Source: Gigaspora rosea (taxonomy: Eukaryota; Glomeromycota; Glomeromycetes; Diversisporales; Gigasporaceae). Taken from it: DNA of 64,000 nucleotides. The stretch is taken from the NCBI GenBank assembly GCA_003550325.1, contig QKWP01000004.1:477346-541345 (forward strand), in the 5' to 3' direction. This document shows, piece after piece, positions 47,207-57,981 of the stretch. A model generated the notes under the pieces. That model was not told where the DNA came from, made no database searches, and was given only the letters and a program-made list of their open reading frames with translations. How positions within the stretch are numbered: position 1 is the stretch's first letter; each line of letters starts with the position of its first letter. The position numbers were made by a program, and so were the translations under genes.

Positions 47207-48348
47207 TTTTTTTTTTTTTNNNNNNNNNNNNNNNNNNNNNNNNNNNNNNNNNNNNNNNNNNNNNNNNNNNNNNNNNNNNNNNNNNNNNNNNNNNNNNNNN
47301 NNNNNNNNNNNNNNNNNNNNNNNNNNNNNNNNNNNNNNNNNNNNNNNNNNNNNNNNNNNNNNNNNNNNNNNNNNNNNNNNNNNNNNNNNNNNNNNNNNNN
47401 NNNNNNNNNNNNNNNNNNNNNNNNNNNNNNNNNNNNNNNNNNNNNNNNNNCACACGTACAACTTTTGGTTGTCTAATTTAAGTAGTCCGCCCGAAGGTTC
47501 TACACTAGTTGCCATACCTACAACCCGACTAGGGAATTGCCTATTTAAACCCTCTGGTCCAAGCTTCGCATGTCAATCCTACTTGTGATCACCGGTACAG
47601 CCCTCCGATACATTAGTCAGTCGAAGACAGTCCCGGATGCTACCTACATCCCCTTAGGACTAATTTATCTTCGCAGGTAAACTTGGTAGAGCAGTCCCTG
47701 TCCCACACAGGTATTACTTACACTTCGGTAACTTACGCACTCACCGAGGCAAGCAACTTGCAGTTAGGGGATACCCAACCGCTACCATTACCTACTTCTG
47801 CCCTTATAAGGTTCGCTCCAACCCCGGTACCCACCATCACTTTCCTACCGGTCCTTCACCGTTTTCCCAAACTTCCAATCCAGTTGGCCCGAAAGGGTTG
47901 ATCTACCCGGCATTAGGTGCCATTATAGTTTTTCTCCCCTTGGTCCCCAATTCCACAACATGGGTCCTTTTCCTCTAGTGCGACTCCGGCGGCCAGGTTG
48001 GTAGACCTTGTCTCTAAGGACAACGTCTGGTTCCCCGGTTTCGGTCCAATATTCCAGTTTTGGTTAGCACCGTCAAAGATCAGAGCTACCTCCTTACTCG
48101 GGACTTGCCAAATGGGTTTCTGTTTCTTCGGTTCCTTGGATTTGTCTGTGTTACGAGACAAAACTTCGCCCAAAAGCTTCCATTCAAGATGGTAACCAAG
48201 GACTACAGGTGATGTACCCAACCGATCGACAAGAAACAGTTACCAGAACACAGATCTATTTTTTTAAAAGCGTCGACAGTGGGATTTGAACTCAAGATCT
48301 GCCACTTGGGGGTGACAACTTACCAACTTCCCTAAGTCGCCACACCCT
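47207..48348 (-). mobile_element. SINE family A, copy 3 (reverse orientation, contains a gap)
   Basis: A TSD of 18 bp with one mismatch (TACTAAACATGTTTATTT at 47189-47206; TACTAAACATATTTATTT at 48349-48366). The poly-A tail reads as poly-T at 47207 onward into 231 Ns. The body runs to a tRNA-like head at 48275-48348 (B-box reverse complement GGGATTTGAACTC; CGCCACACCC at the end). The TSD includes the last TA of the hAT MITE, so this SINE landed after that MITE. The open frames across 47683-48221 are not conserved among copies. Confidence 0.82.
47220..47450. other. Assembly gap (231 N)
   Basis: Lies in the A-tail/3' end of SINE copy 3. Frames drawn across it are artefacts. Confidence 0.99.
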
Positions 48349-48613
48349 TACTAAACATATTTATTTAGTGCACAAAGTTAGAATTTATTAATAAAAATTT
48401 GCAAAGGGAATTGCTATTCGCACTATAGTTACACAAGATTTTCTATTTTTAGAATTTATGCACTTGTGTTACACAAAGGCCCAGTGCATTGTTTTTGCAA
48501 AAATAATTTTTGGTTACACACCACTAATGTTGTGTAATATTACACAAGTCTAATTTTGGTAACCTACCCTGGGTCGGCCAGTATTAAGCTTAATACTGGT
48601 AGGCACTATTATA

Positions 48614-48772
48614 ATAATGCCCCGGCGGAGTTAGATATAATTCTGGCCCACCCTAACCCTAAATTTAGCCAATCACTGTACATATACTAGATGCATATGT
48701 TTTAGATTTAGGGTTAGGGTGGGCCGGAATTATATCTAACCCATTGGGGGCATTATTATTAGTGTTCTGCAT
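48614..48772. mobile_element. Small inverted-repeat element (AATGCCCC...GGGGCATT)
   Basis: Left AATGCCCCGGCGGAGTTAGA, ATATAATTCTGGCCCACCC, TAACCCTAAAT pairs almost completely with the right half (reverse complement AATGCCCCCAATGGGTTAGA). Only a short unpaired loop of about 45 bp remains. It contains CCCTAACCC motifs. Confidence 0.65.
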
Positions 48773-49286
48773 AATTCAGACCAGGCGAGTATTTTTAAAG
48801 ATCTGTACCCGGTCCGAACACTGATTCGGATCTAAATTTAGGGTCCGAACTTGTACCACTTAGATCCGGGTCCGACCCGAAATCGTGAAATTTAAAAAAT
48901 TTATAGATACAAAGTTGTTAAATAACTAAGACCAAGTGCCTCTAAAAAAAATAAAAACAAAAAAAAAAGTTTTGTTGTTCTCGAATGATTTCTTGCCTGA
49001 TTTTATTTATATAATTTTGCTATAATAGATTCAAAACGATACAGTAATTCAGGGTCCAGTGATACGTACATATATATCACCGGCTGGATACAGAAATATA
49101 ATATTTCATCTGTAAAAAGAAAACATTCTAAATTAGCCAATCAGCATTAAGTATTATTCTAAGACCGGACTGGGCGGATCTTCTTGTGGGTCCGAATCAA
49201 ATCTTAAAAATCAAGGGTCCGAACTCGGTCCGTCAACGGACTGGTCCGGACCCGGACCGAACCCGGATCTTTTGCGGAACACTAAT
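48764..49286. mobile_element. TIR element (GTGTTCYGCA), TA-flanked
   Basis: GTGTTCTGCATAATTCAGAC at the left and, reverse-complemented, GTGTTCCGCAAAAGATCCGG at the right, flanked by TA. Subterminal GGGTCCGAAC and GATCCGGGTC motifs are dense near both ends, as in protein-binding subterminal repeats of MITEs. Confidence 0.55.
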
Positions 49287-49674
49287 TATCATGATAGTAC
49301 TCACCAGCATTAAGCTTAATGCTGGCCGACCCAGGGTTAGATTACAAAATTAGACTTGTGTAATATTACACAACATTAGCAGCATGTAACCAAAAATTAT
49401 TTTTGCAAAAACAATGCACTGAGCCTTTGTGTAACATAAGTACATATATTAATTTGAATTCTAAAAATAGAAATTCTTGTATAACTATGATGCGAATAGC
49501 AAAAATCCATGGTGCGAATAGCAATTCCCATTTGCAAATTATAAGATTTTATAGAATTTTAATAAAATTCTATAAAACCTTATAATTATCAAAATTTTAC
49601 TAATTAGGGAAGTGCAGAAAATCATGTTATTTTTTAGAGGGATGGGGGGTCCCCAAATATCACGTCCTATATAT

Positions 49675-50013
49675 GGGGTGTCGTAAGTTAAAAGGGCCCA
49701 TTTTTACATATAGTTTATTTTGAGATAATTGAGTTTAATCATTTGTTTTGATTTTCAGACTGATCCGGGATTAATCAAATGTCATGATTTTGATTGGTTA
49801 AAGGTAACAGGTGACTATTGGGTAACCTTGTGATGTGCTTGCCCTATGCAGCCTCGTGTAATTTTTCCTTTACATTACCTTGATTTTTTATTATGCAAAT
49901 CGACTTTCCTTTATAATTGAAAAATATCAATCATGCCAAAATTTATATAAATCTAATAAAAACTCATTTTTCAAAAAATTGTAAAAATGGGCCCTTTTAA
50001 CTTGGGACACCCC
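49675..50013. mobile_element. TIR element (GGGGTGTC...AAAAGGGCCCATTTTTAC)
   Basis: GGGGTGTCGTAAGTTAAAAG with GGCCCATTTTTAC is mirrored by GTAAAAATGGGCCCTTTTAA with CTTGGGACACCCC at the right. The flanks are TATATAT-rich, so the TSD cannot be fixed. Length 339 bp. Confidence 0.65.
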
Positions 50014-50022
50014 ATATATATA

Positions 50023-50928
50023 GGGCGCAGTCAATTAAAACACGGCTTATGGCTTTTTTTCCATTTTGAGAAAATCACGTTTTAAATTTAGTGTAACAAC
50101 AACAATGATGATCTATTAGGGGCATACATAAATAACATTATATTTGAGGGGGGGGTCCTCCAAAATATCACGATTTTTCACTATGTAGAGGGGTCCCCCC
50201 CAACATAACACAATTTTTTTATTAAAATTTGTCTAAAACTTGATCCAGTGGTCCAAATTGAATGATTTTGGACCATTCGAAGCGTCTCGAGGAGAGGATT
50301 CGAATGGTAGCAATTTCATTTGATTTGGAGCACTGGGTCACGTTTTATTAACAAAATACTATTGGTTATTATGTTTTCTTATAAAATTACTATAAAATCA
50401 ATAGTATTTCGTTAATAAAACGTGATCCAGTAATCCAAATGAAATGATTTTGGTACCATTGGATTCGTCTCATAGAGACGAAACGAATGGTACCAAATCA
50501 TTCAGATTGGACTACTAGATCATAATATATTCAAGTTTTTGTAAAATTTTATATATAAATATACGGATTTTGAAAATTTTTTTATATAGTAGAGGGGGGG
50601 TCCAGTGCTACTATGAGGGGTACATAACGTTATTTATGGATGCCCCCTTATTAGTAGAACCTGTTTGATCTACATGAATTGGCCAATCATACAAGCTCTT
50701 TTCTATGACTATACAGCAAGGATCAACAAGCTAATTTCTAAAATCTATTTTTAGATTGCTTCTAATTACATACAGTATTTAGAAAAATAGGCATCGACAA
50801 AAATTTTATTATGCAAATCGATGCTTTAAATGCTAAATTATATAGTCAAATGCATGCTTTAATTGATAGTATTGTTAACTCATTTTTGCAAAAAATGCCA
50901 TAAGCCGTGTTTTAATTGACTGCTCCCC
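50023..50928. mobile_element. MULE-like MITE (GGGCGCAGTCAATTAAAACA), 9-bp TSD, with nested element
   Basis: The left GGGCGCAGTCAATTAAAACA with CGGCTTATGGC pairs with the right TTTTAATTGACTGCTCCCC (preceded by GCCATAAGCCGTG). Flanks ATATATATA (50014-50022 and 50929-50937) fit a 9-bp TSD, though a TA repeat is weak evidence. A PIF-like element is nested at 50119-50647. Confidence 0.6.
50119..50647. mobile_element. PIF-like element nested in the MULE-like MITE (TTA TSD)
   Basis: TIRs GGGGCATACATAAATAACAT and GGGGGCATCCATAAATAACG are flanked by TTA (50116-50118 and 50648-50650). The interior has GGGGGGTCC runs and hairpins built from ACCATTCGAA/GAATGGTA, similar to those in the 58930-59506 element. 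Confidence 0.72.
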
Positions 50929-50986
50929 ATATATATAGTATAAATAGCCAATTATATTGAAGAAAATTGATTTTTAGTTAATCGCA

Positions 50987-51325
50987 GATAGTTGCTACAT
51001 AGTAAAGTCTAAATCTTACTAAGCAAATCGAAAAAAATCGATTAAGTAAACTTATTCAGCAGATCAAAATACACTTGCCACAAAATTTTTATAAGTATTG
51101 GAGAACATTTATTATTTAACTTTTAACATTTATGTTCATCGAATATATTTTTTTAAAAAATTTTAATTTTTTTATCAAATGTAAAAATCAAAAGTCAATT
51201 AATAAAAATTCTTCAATACTTATGAAAATTTTGTGATAAATGTATTTTGATCTGCTGGATAAGTTTACTTAATCGAGTTTTTTCGATTTGCTTAGTAAAA
51301 TTTAGACTTTACTATATAGCGACTT
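50987..51325. repeat. Large imperfect palindrome
   Basis: Left arm AGTTGCTACATAGTAAAGTC through CAGCAGATCAAAATACACTT mirrors the right arm AAATGTATTTTGATCTGCTG through GACTTTACTATATAGCGACT. A related single arm occurs at 57745-57850. It is probably a decayed element; a GTAGCTTATTTTC half copy follows near 51340. Confidence 0.5.
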
Positions 51326-51616
51326 TTGTCAATTGTGGGGTAGCTTATTTTCAGGTCAAAGATGGTTTTGAGTTTTTTTAAATTTGATTGGTCAATAGTT
51401 CTATCACTAGGAGGGAGGGGGGTCAGGACCTATGTAAACCCTAATTACATGATTTACTGCACTCTCTTAAATCTAACTTTATGCACTAAATAAATTTGTT
51501 CAGCATCTAAAAATACATTAAATTAGCAGAATCTTTTTTTTATTTTATTTGAAATTTGGAGAAAAGATACTTAAATTTAACTTTTTTTGATCAAAAATCC
51601 AAAATTATATATCTAA

Positions 51617-51768
51617 TAGGCCTCCGCATGGGCCGGGTATGACTGGGTAGTAGTAATACCCTAGCCCTACCTGTTTATTAATGCATGCCCTTACTATTAC
51701 TCTAGGGCCCCAAAATTCATACTCTATCCGGCTCTTAAAGCCCCAGGTACCCATGGATACTTACAGGC

Positions 51769-51802
<34 letters not shown>

Positions 51803-53363
51803 GATAAAAAATTTTTTAAGCCCGTTTAATGCATAATCTGCCATATACCGTAAATACATATAGTATAAAATGTAAAAAAAAACTTAAAAAAAGTTTTTTA
51901 CACTATTTTATTCGACGTTTTCGCTTTATTTGCCATTTTCATTTTATTCAATGTTTCCACTTTATTCGATAATAGTTTTTACGAACTTTTGAAATTATAA
52001 AAAAAAACCTATTTACACTATTTTTCCATATTTATTACAATTTCAAAATCGATCAACAATATTTAATAACCAAATTAAATATATATAGAAATAAAATTAA
52101 AGAAAAATTAAAGAGCCAATCTATTCATATTGTATATATAGAATTATTATAAAAAAAGATTATCGATCAATATAAGTTTTAATTAGTGAATAGTCATGTG
52201 CATGTATAATAGGCTACCCTACAGGCAATGTTGTCACAGAACAACTTTGAACAGTAGTTTGGACAATTTTGGACAATCTTGGACAATTAATTAAAGTAAA
52301 ATTATTTAAAATTTTATTAAGACAATCTATTTTAATTTTAACTGGAATGTGTTTAGCACCTCAAAAAATATATAATCATATATTTTTTAGACAAATTTAA
52401 TAATTATTAAAGCCTGTATAAGCTTTGGACAATCTTTGGATGCTTGGATATTTTGGATGTGAACAAGGCCAAAAAAGCCTTGGACAGCCAAAATGTACAA
52501 CACTGCCTACGAATATATGAGCCGAGTAGTACTAGTATTTAAGTCCTACCCATATAATAAAGGGCCTGCGATTCTTAGCCCTACCCTGCTCTAGGGCTTG
52601 TAATTTGATACCCAAGCCCAGCCCTAGTGGTACTATCCTTAAAGTACCCATAGGTCTCTGGCCTATCCTTTAATTTGTTATGCAGGCATATTTGCCTGCG
52701 AAAATTTTAAATTTTTAAACTTTTTAAATAAAACCTTAAATATTAATTTTAGCTATATAATTTCTAAATAAAAATAATAATATTAGTTTTGTTTTATCAA
52801 CTTTATTATAAAATTTTTTTAAAATTATTAAAAAACTTTGGTGTAATAAAAGTTTAAAGTTTTTGTTTTGAAACTTTTACTGTTTAAGTTTTTGTTTTGA
52901 AACTTTTACTATAGAATTTTTTCTTTAGGTTTTCTCAAATTTTATATGTTCCCGTCTATAAAAAAAATTTTTACTTCTAATACAAGTCTTAATTTTTACA
53001 AGTAAATCATATAAAGTCAAATAATGAAAGTTGTCATCCTTTATATAAACTACAATATTGTATTAGAAACTATATTTTTAAAACCAATATTTAAAGAATT
53101 CACCAAGATATTGTAAAATATTTTTTTGGTTAAAAAATTTCTTTAAAATTTAATATTTTTAGCTTATAAGCAATATGAACTTTTTGTCTTATAATATAAA
53201 TTTAAATAATTCAAAAATATAATCCTTGTTATTAAATATTATAATACCAAATTTTATTTAAATATCTTAAATAATTAAAAAAATAGATCAGAGGTATATT
53301 TATAGTAATTATACAGGCAAATTTGCCTGCGAAGTAGTACAAACTAAGGGATACAGAGGCCTA
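51617..53363. mobile_element. hAT-type MITE, TAGGCCTC family, copy 2, composite (8-bp TSD)
   Basis: The left TIR is TAGGCCTCCGCATGGGCC and the right end reads GGATACAGAGGCCTA. A perfect 8-bp TSD, ATATCTAA, is at 51609-51616 and 53364-53371. Internal remnants of the same family (CTAGGGCTTG, GTACCCATAGG) occur near 52560-52660. It contains a further inverted-repeat insertion at 52684-53332 and an AAT microsatellite near 51770. The right TIR has diverged from the left. Confidence 0.65.
52684..53332. mobile_element. Inverted-repeat element (GCAGGCAWATTTGCCTGC) nested in the hAT MITE
   Basis: GCAGGCATATTTGCCTGC at the left and CAGGCAAATTTGCCTGC at the right are each also internally palindromic. 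The interior is AT-rich with tandem GTTTTTGTTTTGAAACTTTT copies near 52860-52910. No TSD resolved. Confidence 0.45.
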
Positions 53364-53371
53364 ATATCTAA

Positions 53372-54660
53372 TATCTAAAATTTAAATAAAATAAAAATAA
53401 TTATACCGATTTGATGTATTTTTGAATGCTAAACAAGTTTATTTAGTACAAATCATTTTCAGAGATTAATATAAAATAAAATTTTATATTTTTAATTATT
53501 ATTATTAAAAATTTTATATAGTTATTTTGGGCAATTTTTATTGGCTAATAATACTATATTATATAGTACCTGATAATCTCTTTGACCCCCTCCTCTTTCT
53601 AAAAAATTAGGTGATAAATGTCTTTACTCTTAATGAAATTCTTATTTTAGTTGTTATGGTCTTTATTAAAGACCAAACTTATCTATAATTAATAAAACAA
53701 TAGCACTTATACATATAAGTGGCCTACTACTTAAAATTATATATAATATCTTAATTATCTTTTTTTATTGACTATTGTAAAAGCTAAATTGGACTAGCAC
53801 AAAACAGTACTTGATTTCTATTTTTAATAAAACTTAAAAGAATCAAATGAATTAATAAAATCAAAGAATTCAAAAGATTCAATTAATCAAAAAGAATTAA
53901 TAAATTAGAAAATTAGTAAAATTTCATTTTAGTTTGTAATTAAAAGTATATAAAAGCCTTGAGCCCATCTTAATAAAAAAACTAGATAAAAGTTGACAAT
54001 TCAGTTCAAGTTAGAGTTAAAAACTCAGTGAACTTTGAAAGCTTTAGAGTTTCATATTGTAAAGTAATAACCTTTGAAATTAGAATAGAAATATTATCAT
54101 TAGTAATTTCTTCTGATAGACAATCAAATAAACTATTATTATTAATAAACTGATAATTTCTCAATAAGTGAATTTGTATTAAAATCCAAATCCTGTAATC
54201 TCATATTAAAGTCTTGTAATATATTCTAGAGCTCTACTTGACAAATTAAAATAAAGTTCATCCTGCTACCTCAAATTTGACAAGTCAAACCATAGGTTGA
54301 CCCATTGGATTGATTCACCCATTATACTCAGGTTGCTACAACTCAACCTGGACCACCCACCCACTTATGGGTGATCCAAGTAGCTCTAACCGGATTATAT
54401 CACTAGTTCTAATGCTTTTCATGACCTAGTGTATACATGAGGACGAAAGCATTTTGGGTTCTAAAACTCAAAATTAAAATTTGAAGACGAAATTATTTTG
54501 ATCTATTTTACTTAAAAGACGAAATTATTTGATACTTTTGTTAAATAGACGAAATTATAAAGAACATATTTATATAAATTTTATTTGCTCTTCCTTATAA
54601 AAAATTTTAATTTTCTCTAATGAAGACGAAATAGGCCTTTTTCTAAAATCAATTTCGGGG
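53372..54660. other. Intergenic, AT-rich, decayed repeats
   Basis: No intact gene. 53570-53632 resembles one end of the GGGTGNTGACAT MITE family. 54440-54640 has five spaced copies of GACGAAAT. A possible retrotransposon 3' remnant cannot be confirmed. Confidence 0.4.
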
Positions 54661-55294
54661 GCATCACTAACCTAGTGAACCTAAAAAAAAAAAAATAATT
54701 AAATTAGTAAATAAAAAATAGAAAAAAATCTAACTACAGTGCAGGACACTTAAAGGCGATACAAATTTTAAAAGCTAATCATATTTAATATAAAACCAAT
54801 ATCACAAAAAACAAGCTGCTATTTTGTAGTTTAGCTAATTTGCTACAACTTAGCGGGCTTATTTTTTAAAAAATTATTGTATATATATATATATTTTTTT
54901 TCCTCTTAGGCGAGACTCACCAAATACGACCTCTTTGATTTTATTATACTACTAAAAAAATAGTACAAACTCATTAGACAAAGAATAATACAGCACTGGC
55001 ATCACCCGATTTAGCTAAACTAAACCAAGTGCGAATCGCCGCACGGCATCTCGGAAGACACCAACTAGTCCATCAGCCTCACTCTACTATACAAGGGCAT
55101 TTCCTAGAGGAAATATCCTTGGAAGTGGGAGGAAAAAACTAAACTACTAAAGGGCAAAATATGTATAAAAGGGGGTAAAAAAGAAAAAGAAATAAAACAA
55201 AGAAAATGAAAAAACAAATGATAGAAAAAAGAAAAAAAGAAAAGCAAGGCCTCAGGTCAATTAAGCTCTGGCACCAAGAGGACTATTTTAAAAA

Positions 55295-55935
55295 TTACAT
55301 GATACTAAGAAAAGTAGTCTCTACTCTAACTAAACTCAATTTACCATATATAGGCGAAAAACTATTGCTAGAAAAAGTGGCCTCTAACCTAAAAAAACTG
55401 TAGAGATAGGTGACTAAAAAAAAAACACTACGGCTATAAGAACATTCTAGAACAAAATTTTGTTGCAAGGTTTCCTCAAACACATGTCGCTTTTTGTTTA
55501 TTTCAGAAAACTGAAATCCACCCGTGACTTCATTCCAAAATGGCAGCTGCATTTCCAAATTGGGGGAGGTAAACATTGTCGATCTTTTGGAGGGGTAAGC
55601 CGAAATGCCCACATTGTCGAAATTTTGAAAAAGCCAAAGGGACAGTGACATATGAATTTGGTAGTAGGTGTTCGTTTCAAGTCCTTTAGATTTTCCAAGG
55701 AGTGTATTTGAAAACCAAAATACTGTTCTCCATTAAGCCACTGCAAAAAACTTCATCGGCGAAGATATTTCTCCACCAAAATTCTGTGTTTACTAAAGCG
55801 CCGCCTGCTTGTTATCACTCGTTCTTCTACTATTGCTTTTGGTTTGTATGCCAAATATATAAAGGAGTCCCTGAACAAATAGTTGACCTTTATAAAAACT
55901 ATTTTTTGCAGTGCTTTTTCATCTAACTCCAGTAT
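55295..55935. pseudogene. Coding-like relic, identity unknown
   Basis: The minus strand has two overlapping open frames across 55295-55746 (one with SLWLFQNFDNVGISAYPSKR, another with GFFKISTMWAFRLTPPKDRQ), so neither can be trusted as the coding frame. The plus strand at 55702-55926 encodes QIYKGVPEQIVDLYKN, echoing the relic at 19224-19440. Probably an old repeated sequence rather than a host gene. Confidence 0.3.
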
Positions 55936-56553
55936 TTTGATATTTTGTTTGTATGAAAATCCAGTACAGGTGATCGTCAGGGAGAGTTGTATGGAAAATT
56001 ATTGTATATTTTTTCAGTTAATAAGTTTAAAAGTATAGTATTTTTATATGATGCATAAAAATTTGGCCCAAAATGGGACAACTCACATGTTTTAACTTAC
56101 TGCTATTGGCTAATTTTAAAATTAATTTTGAGATTAATTTTAAAATATTTTTAATAATTAATTTTTAGCTAATCAAATTGCGAGAATTCACAAAAACATC
56201 AAATTTTACTATAAAATTTTTGAAAATGGGACAAATATTATAATTTCTGCCTTTAAGTATCCTGTACTATACTATTTTAGTACTAATTTTACAATATAGT
56301 GAATCTAAAAAAAAAGAAGAGAATAATAAAATTAGTGAACAAAAAACAGCAAAAAAAAATATACAAAAAGAAAGAAACCCAAACTTAACTAACTACTATT
56401 CTAATACTGATTTTATAATCCAGAACCTAAAGAAAAAGAAGAGAAAAACAAAGTTAATAAACAAAAAATAGCAAAAAAAACATACACATATACCGGTACA
56501 CAAAAGAAACCCAAACTTACCTAACTACTGTCCCGGTGCTAATTTCATAACAT

Positions 56554-56800
56554 GGGGGTGAGTTAATAGAAAAGGGACAAATCATTTTTAGTAAAATTTT
56601 TTTAATTTTTAAACTAAAATATCTTGACAACTATTTATCAAATTTGCTAAAAAATTTTTATTTTAATTTTGAAATTATATAGAATTAAAATAAAAAAAAA
56701 ATTATTAAATTTATTAAGATAGTTGTTAAGATATTTAAGCTTAAAGTCAAGAATACTTTTACTTAGAAAAAATTTGTCCCTTTTCTACTGACTCACCCCC
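56554..56800. mobile_element. TIR MITE (GGGGGTGAGTYARTAGAAAA)
   Basis: GGGGGTGAGTTAATAGAAAA with GGGACAAAT at the left is mirrored by ATTTGTCCCTTTTCTACTGA with CTCACCCCC at the right. Flanks are ACAT/ATAT. The two interior arms are also complementary (AAAATATCTTGACAACTATT against a similar inverted stretch), so nearly all 247 bp can fold. Confidence 0.72.
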
Positions 56801-56830
56801 ATATGGCAAATTAGGGGTAAGATAGTATAT

Positions 56831-57283
56831 ATATATATATTTTTTTTTAACAGTCTTGCCAGTGTTATATTTAGTGATTTATAACGACCGTAGTTGTTAT
56901 TTATTTTCCACCATTACAACCCGACTACCCCCGGCTTTTTTGCTTTCGCAATGCCCAGAAGCGACCTGTCGTCACTGACCGCTGCAGTGGCCGGAAATCT
57001 TCGCAGCCAGTTTTCGGACTGCTTGCACCACGAGTTCATGTAGTATCTCATAATATTCAGACTTAGGCCTCACATTACGTCTCATGATTTCGGTTATTCC
57101 AAATCGGGGTTCTGGTACAGCCCTCGTCGTCGTAATCTTGATTGTCAATCGCTGCCCATTTTAGGATTCTAATTTGGTCTAGCCCGGCTGGCTTTCTTAA
57201 AATCGCCGCTACTTGGATTTGAACCGGCAACCTTGCGATTTGCAACCTTGGAGCATAACCGCTATGCTATCGGACCCAAGGTC
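56831..57283 (-). mobile_element. SINE family B, copy 2 (reverse orientation)
   Basis: A 15-bp TSD, GGTAAGATAGTATAT, lies at 56816-56830 and 57284-57298. The head at the right reads (reverse complement) GGGTCCGATAGCATAGCGGT (A-box) and TTGCCGGTTCAAATCC (B-box). The A-tail shows as poly-T at about 56841-56849. It is shorter and diverged relative to copy 1. Confidence 0.85.
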
Positions 57284-57403
57284 GGTAAGATAGTATATTA
57301 AATGCAAACTTAGTAAAGATCATATAATAAATTTTACTAATTAAGATTTTTCTAGCAATATCCAAATTTATTTCGATCATTTCAAATCTATTGGCTACTA
57401 ATA

Positions 57404-57604
57404 CATAGTGGCTCTTGATATAACGAACTCTTGATATAATGAAGACTAAGTAAAATCTTGATATAATGGATCAAGGTTCAAATCCACATCATAATAAATA
57501 CTACTTGATATAATGGATTTACTAATAAAACTCACGATAAAACAGATTTTAAAAAATTTCTTACTATGTGCCCAAGGTACTACGTTATATCAAGAGCCAC
57601 TGTG
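57404..57604. mobile_element. Tc1/mariner-like MITE (CAYAGTGGCTCTTGATATAA)
   Basis: TIRs CATAGTGGCTCTTGATATAA and CACAGTGGCTCTTGATATAA are flanked by TA (57402-57403 and 57605-57606). TTGATATAATGGAT repeats are internal. 201 bp, non-coding. Confidence 0.85.
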
Positions 57605-57670
57605 TATGTAAATATCAGGAAGTTGTTTAAGATATTACGCTAACAGTAGTAATTTTAAATTTTAATACTG

Positions 57671-57981
57671 TATATTCCTGAAAATAAGCTACTTCAAAAA
57701 TAAGCTACTCTCTGATTTTTTTCAAAAATCTCAAAAAACACGTTAGCAGTTGCTACATATAAAACTTTTTTTTACTAAGTAAACTTTAAAAGTTCAATTA
57801 AGTAAAGTTGTTCAGCGCATCAAAATACACTTATAGCAAAAATTTAGTGTTATTTGGACAACTTTTTATTAGTACATTTTTTTCAATTTTTTCAAAAATA
57901 TCTATATGCTAAAAATAAGCTATCCCTCATTTTTTCGTGTAATTTTTGGCCCAAAAAAGGTAGCATATTTTTGGAAATATA
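57671..57981. mobile_element. TIR element, TAGCTTATTTTC family, short copy
   Basis: TATATTCCTGAAAATAAGCT at the left pairs with the reverse complement of the right end (TATATTTCCAAAAATATGCT). Additional AATAAGCTAC copies are internal. Related to the larger element at 25036-26356. Confidence 0.55.

Larger units (their letters stand above)
48397..49540. mobile_element. Long-TIR (foldback-like) element with nested insertions
   Basis: Inverted arms of about 200-235 bp: the left begins ATTTGCAAAGGGAATTGCTA and runs through GTTACACAAG, TTTTTGCAAAAATAATTTTT and CCCTGGGTCGGCCAG; the right arm is its reverse complement with small indels. The centre is occupied by two further inverted-repeat elements (48614-48772 and about 48764-49286). 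The long similar arms suggest a foldback transposon or a recent inverted duplication. Confidence 0.65.

Noticed and set aside
47127-47588. Frames of 94-136 codons across 47127-47588
   Set aside because: They run through 231 Ns and are artefacts.
54430-54665. Five GACGAAAT words resembling the sequence before a gypsy-type 3' LTR
   Set aside because: No polypurine tract, LTR pair or pol frame could be read; left as unexplained decayed sequence.
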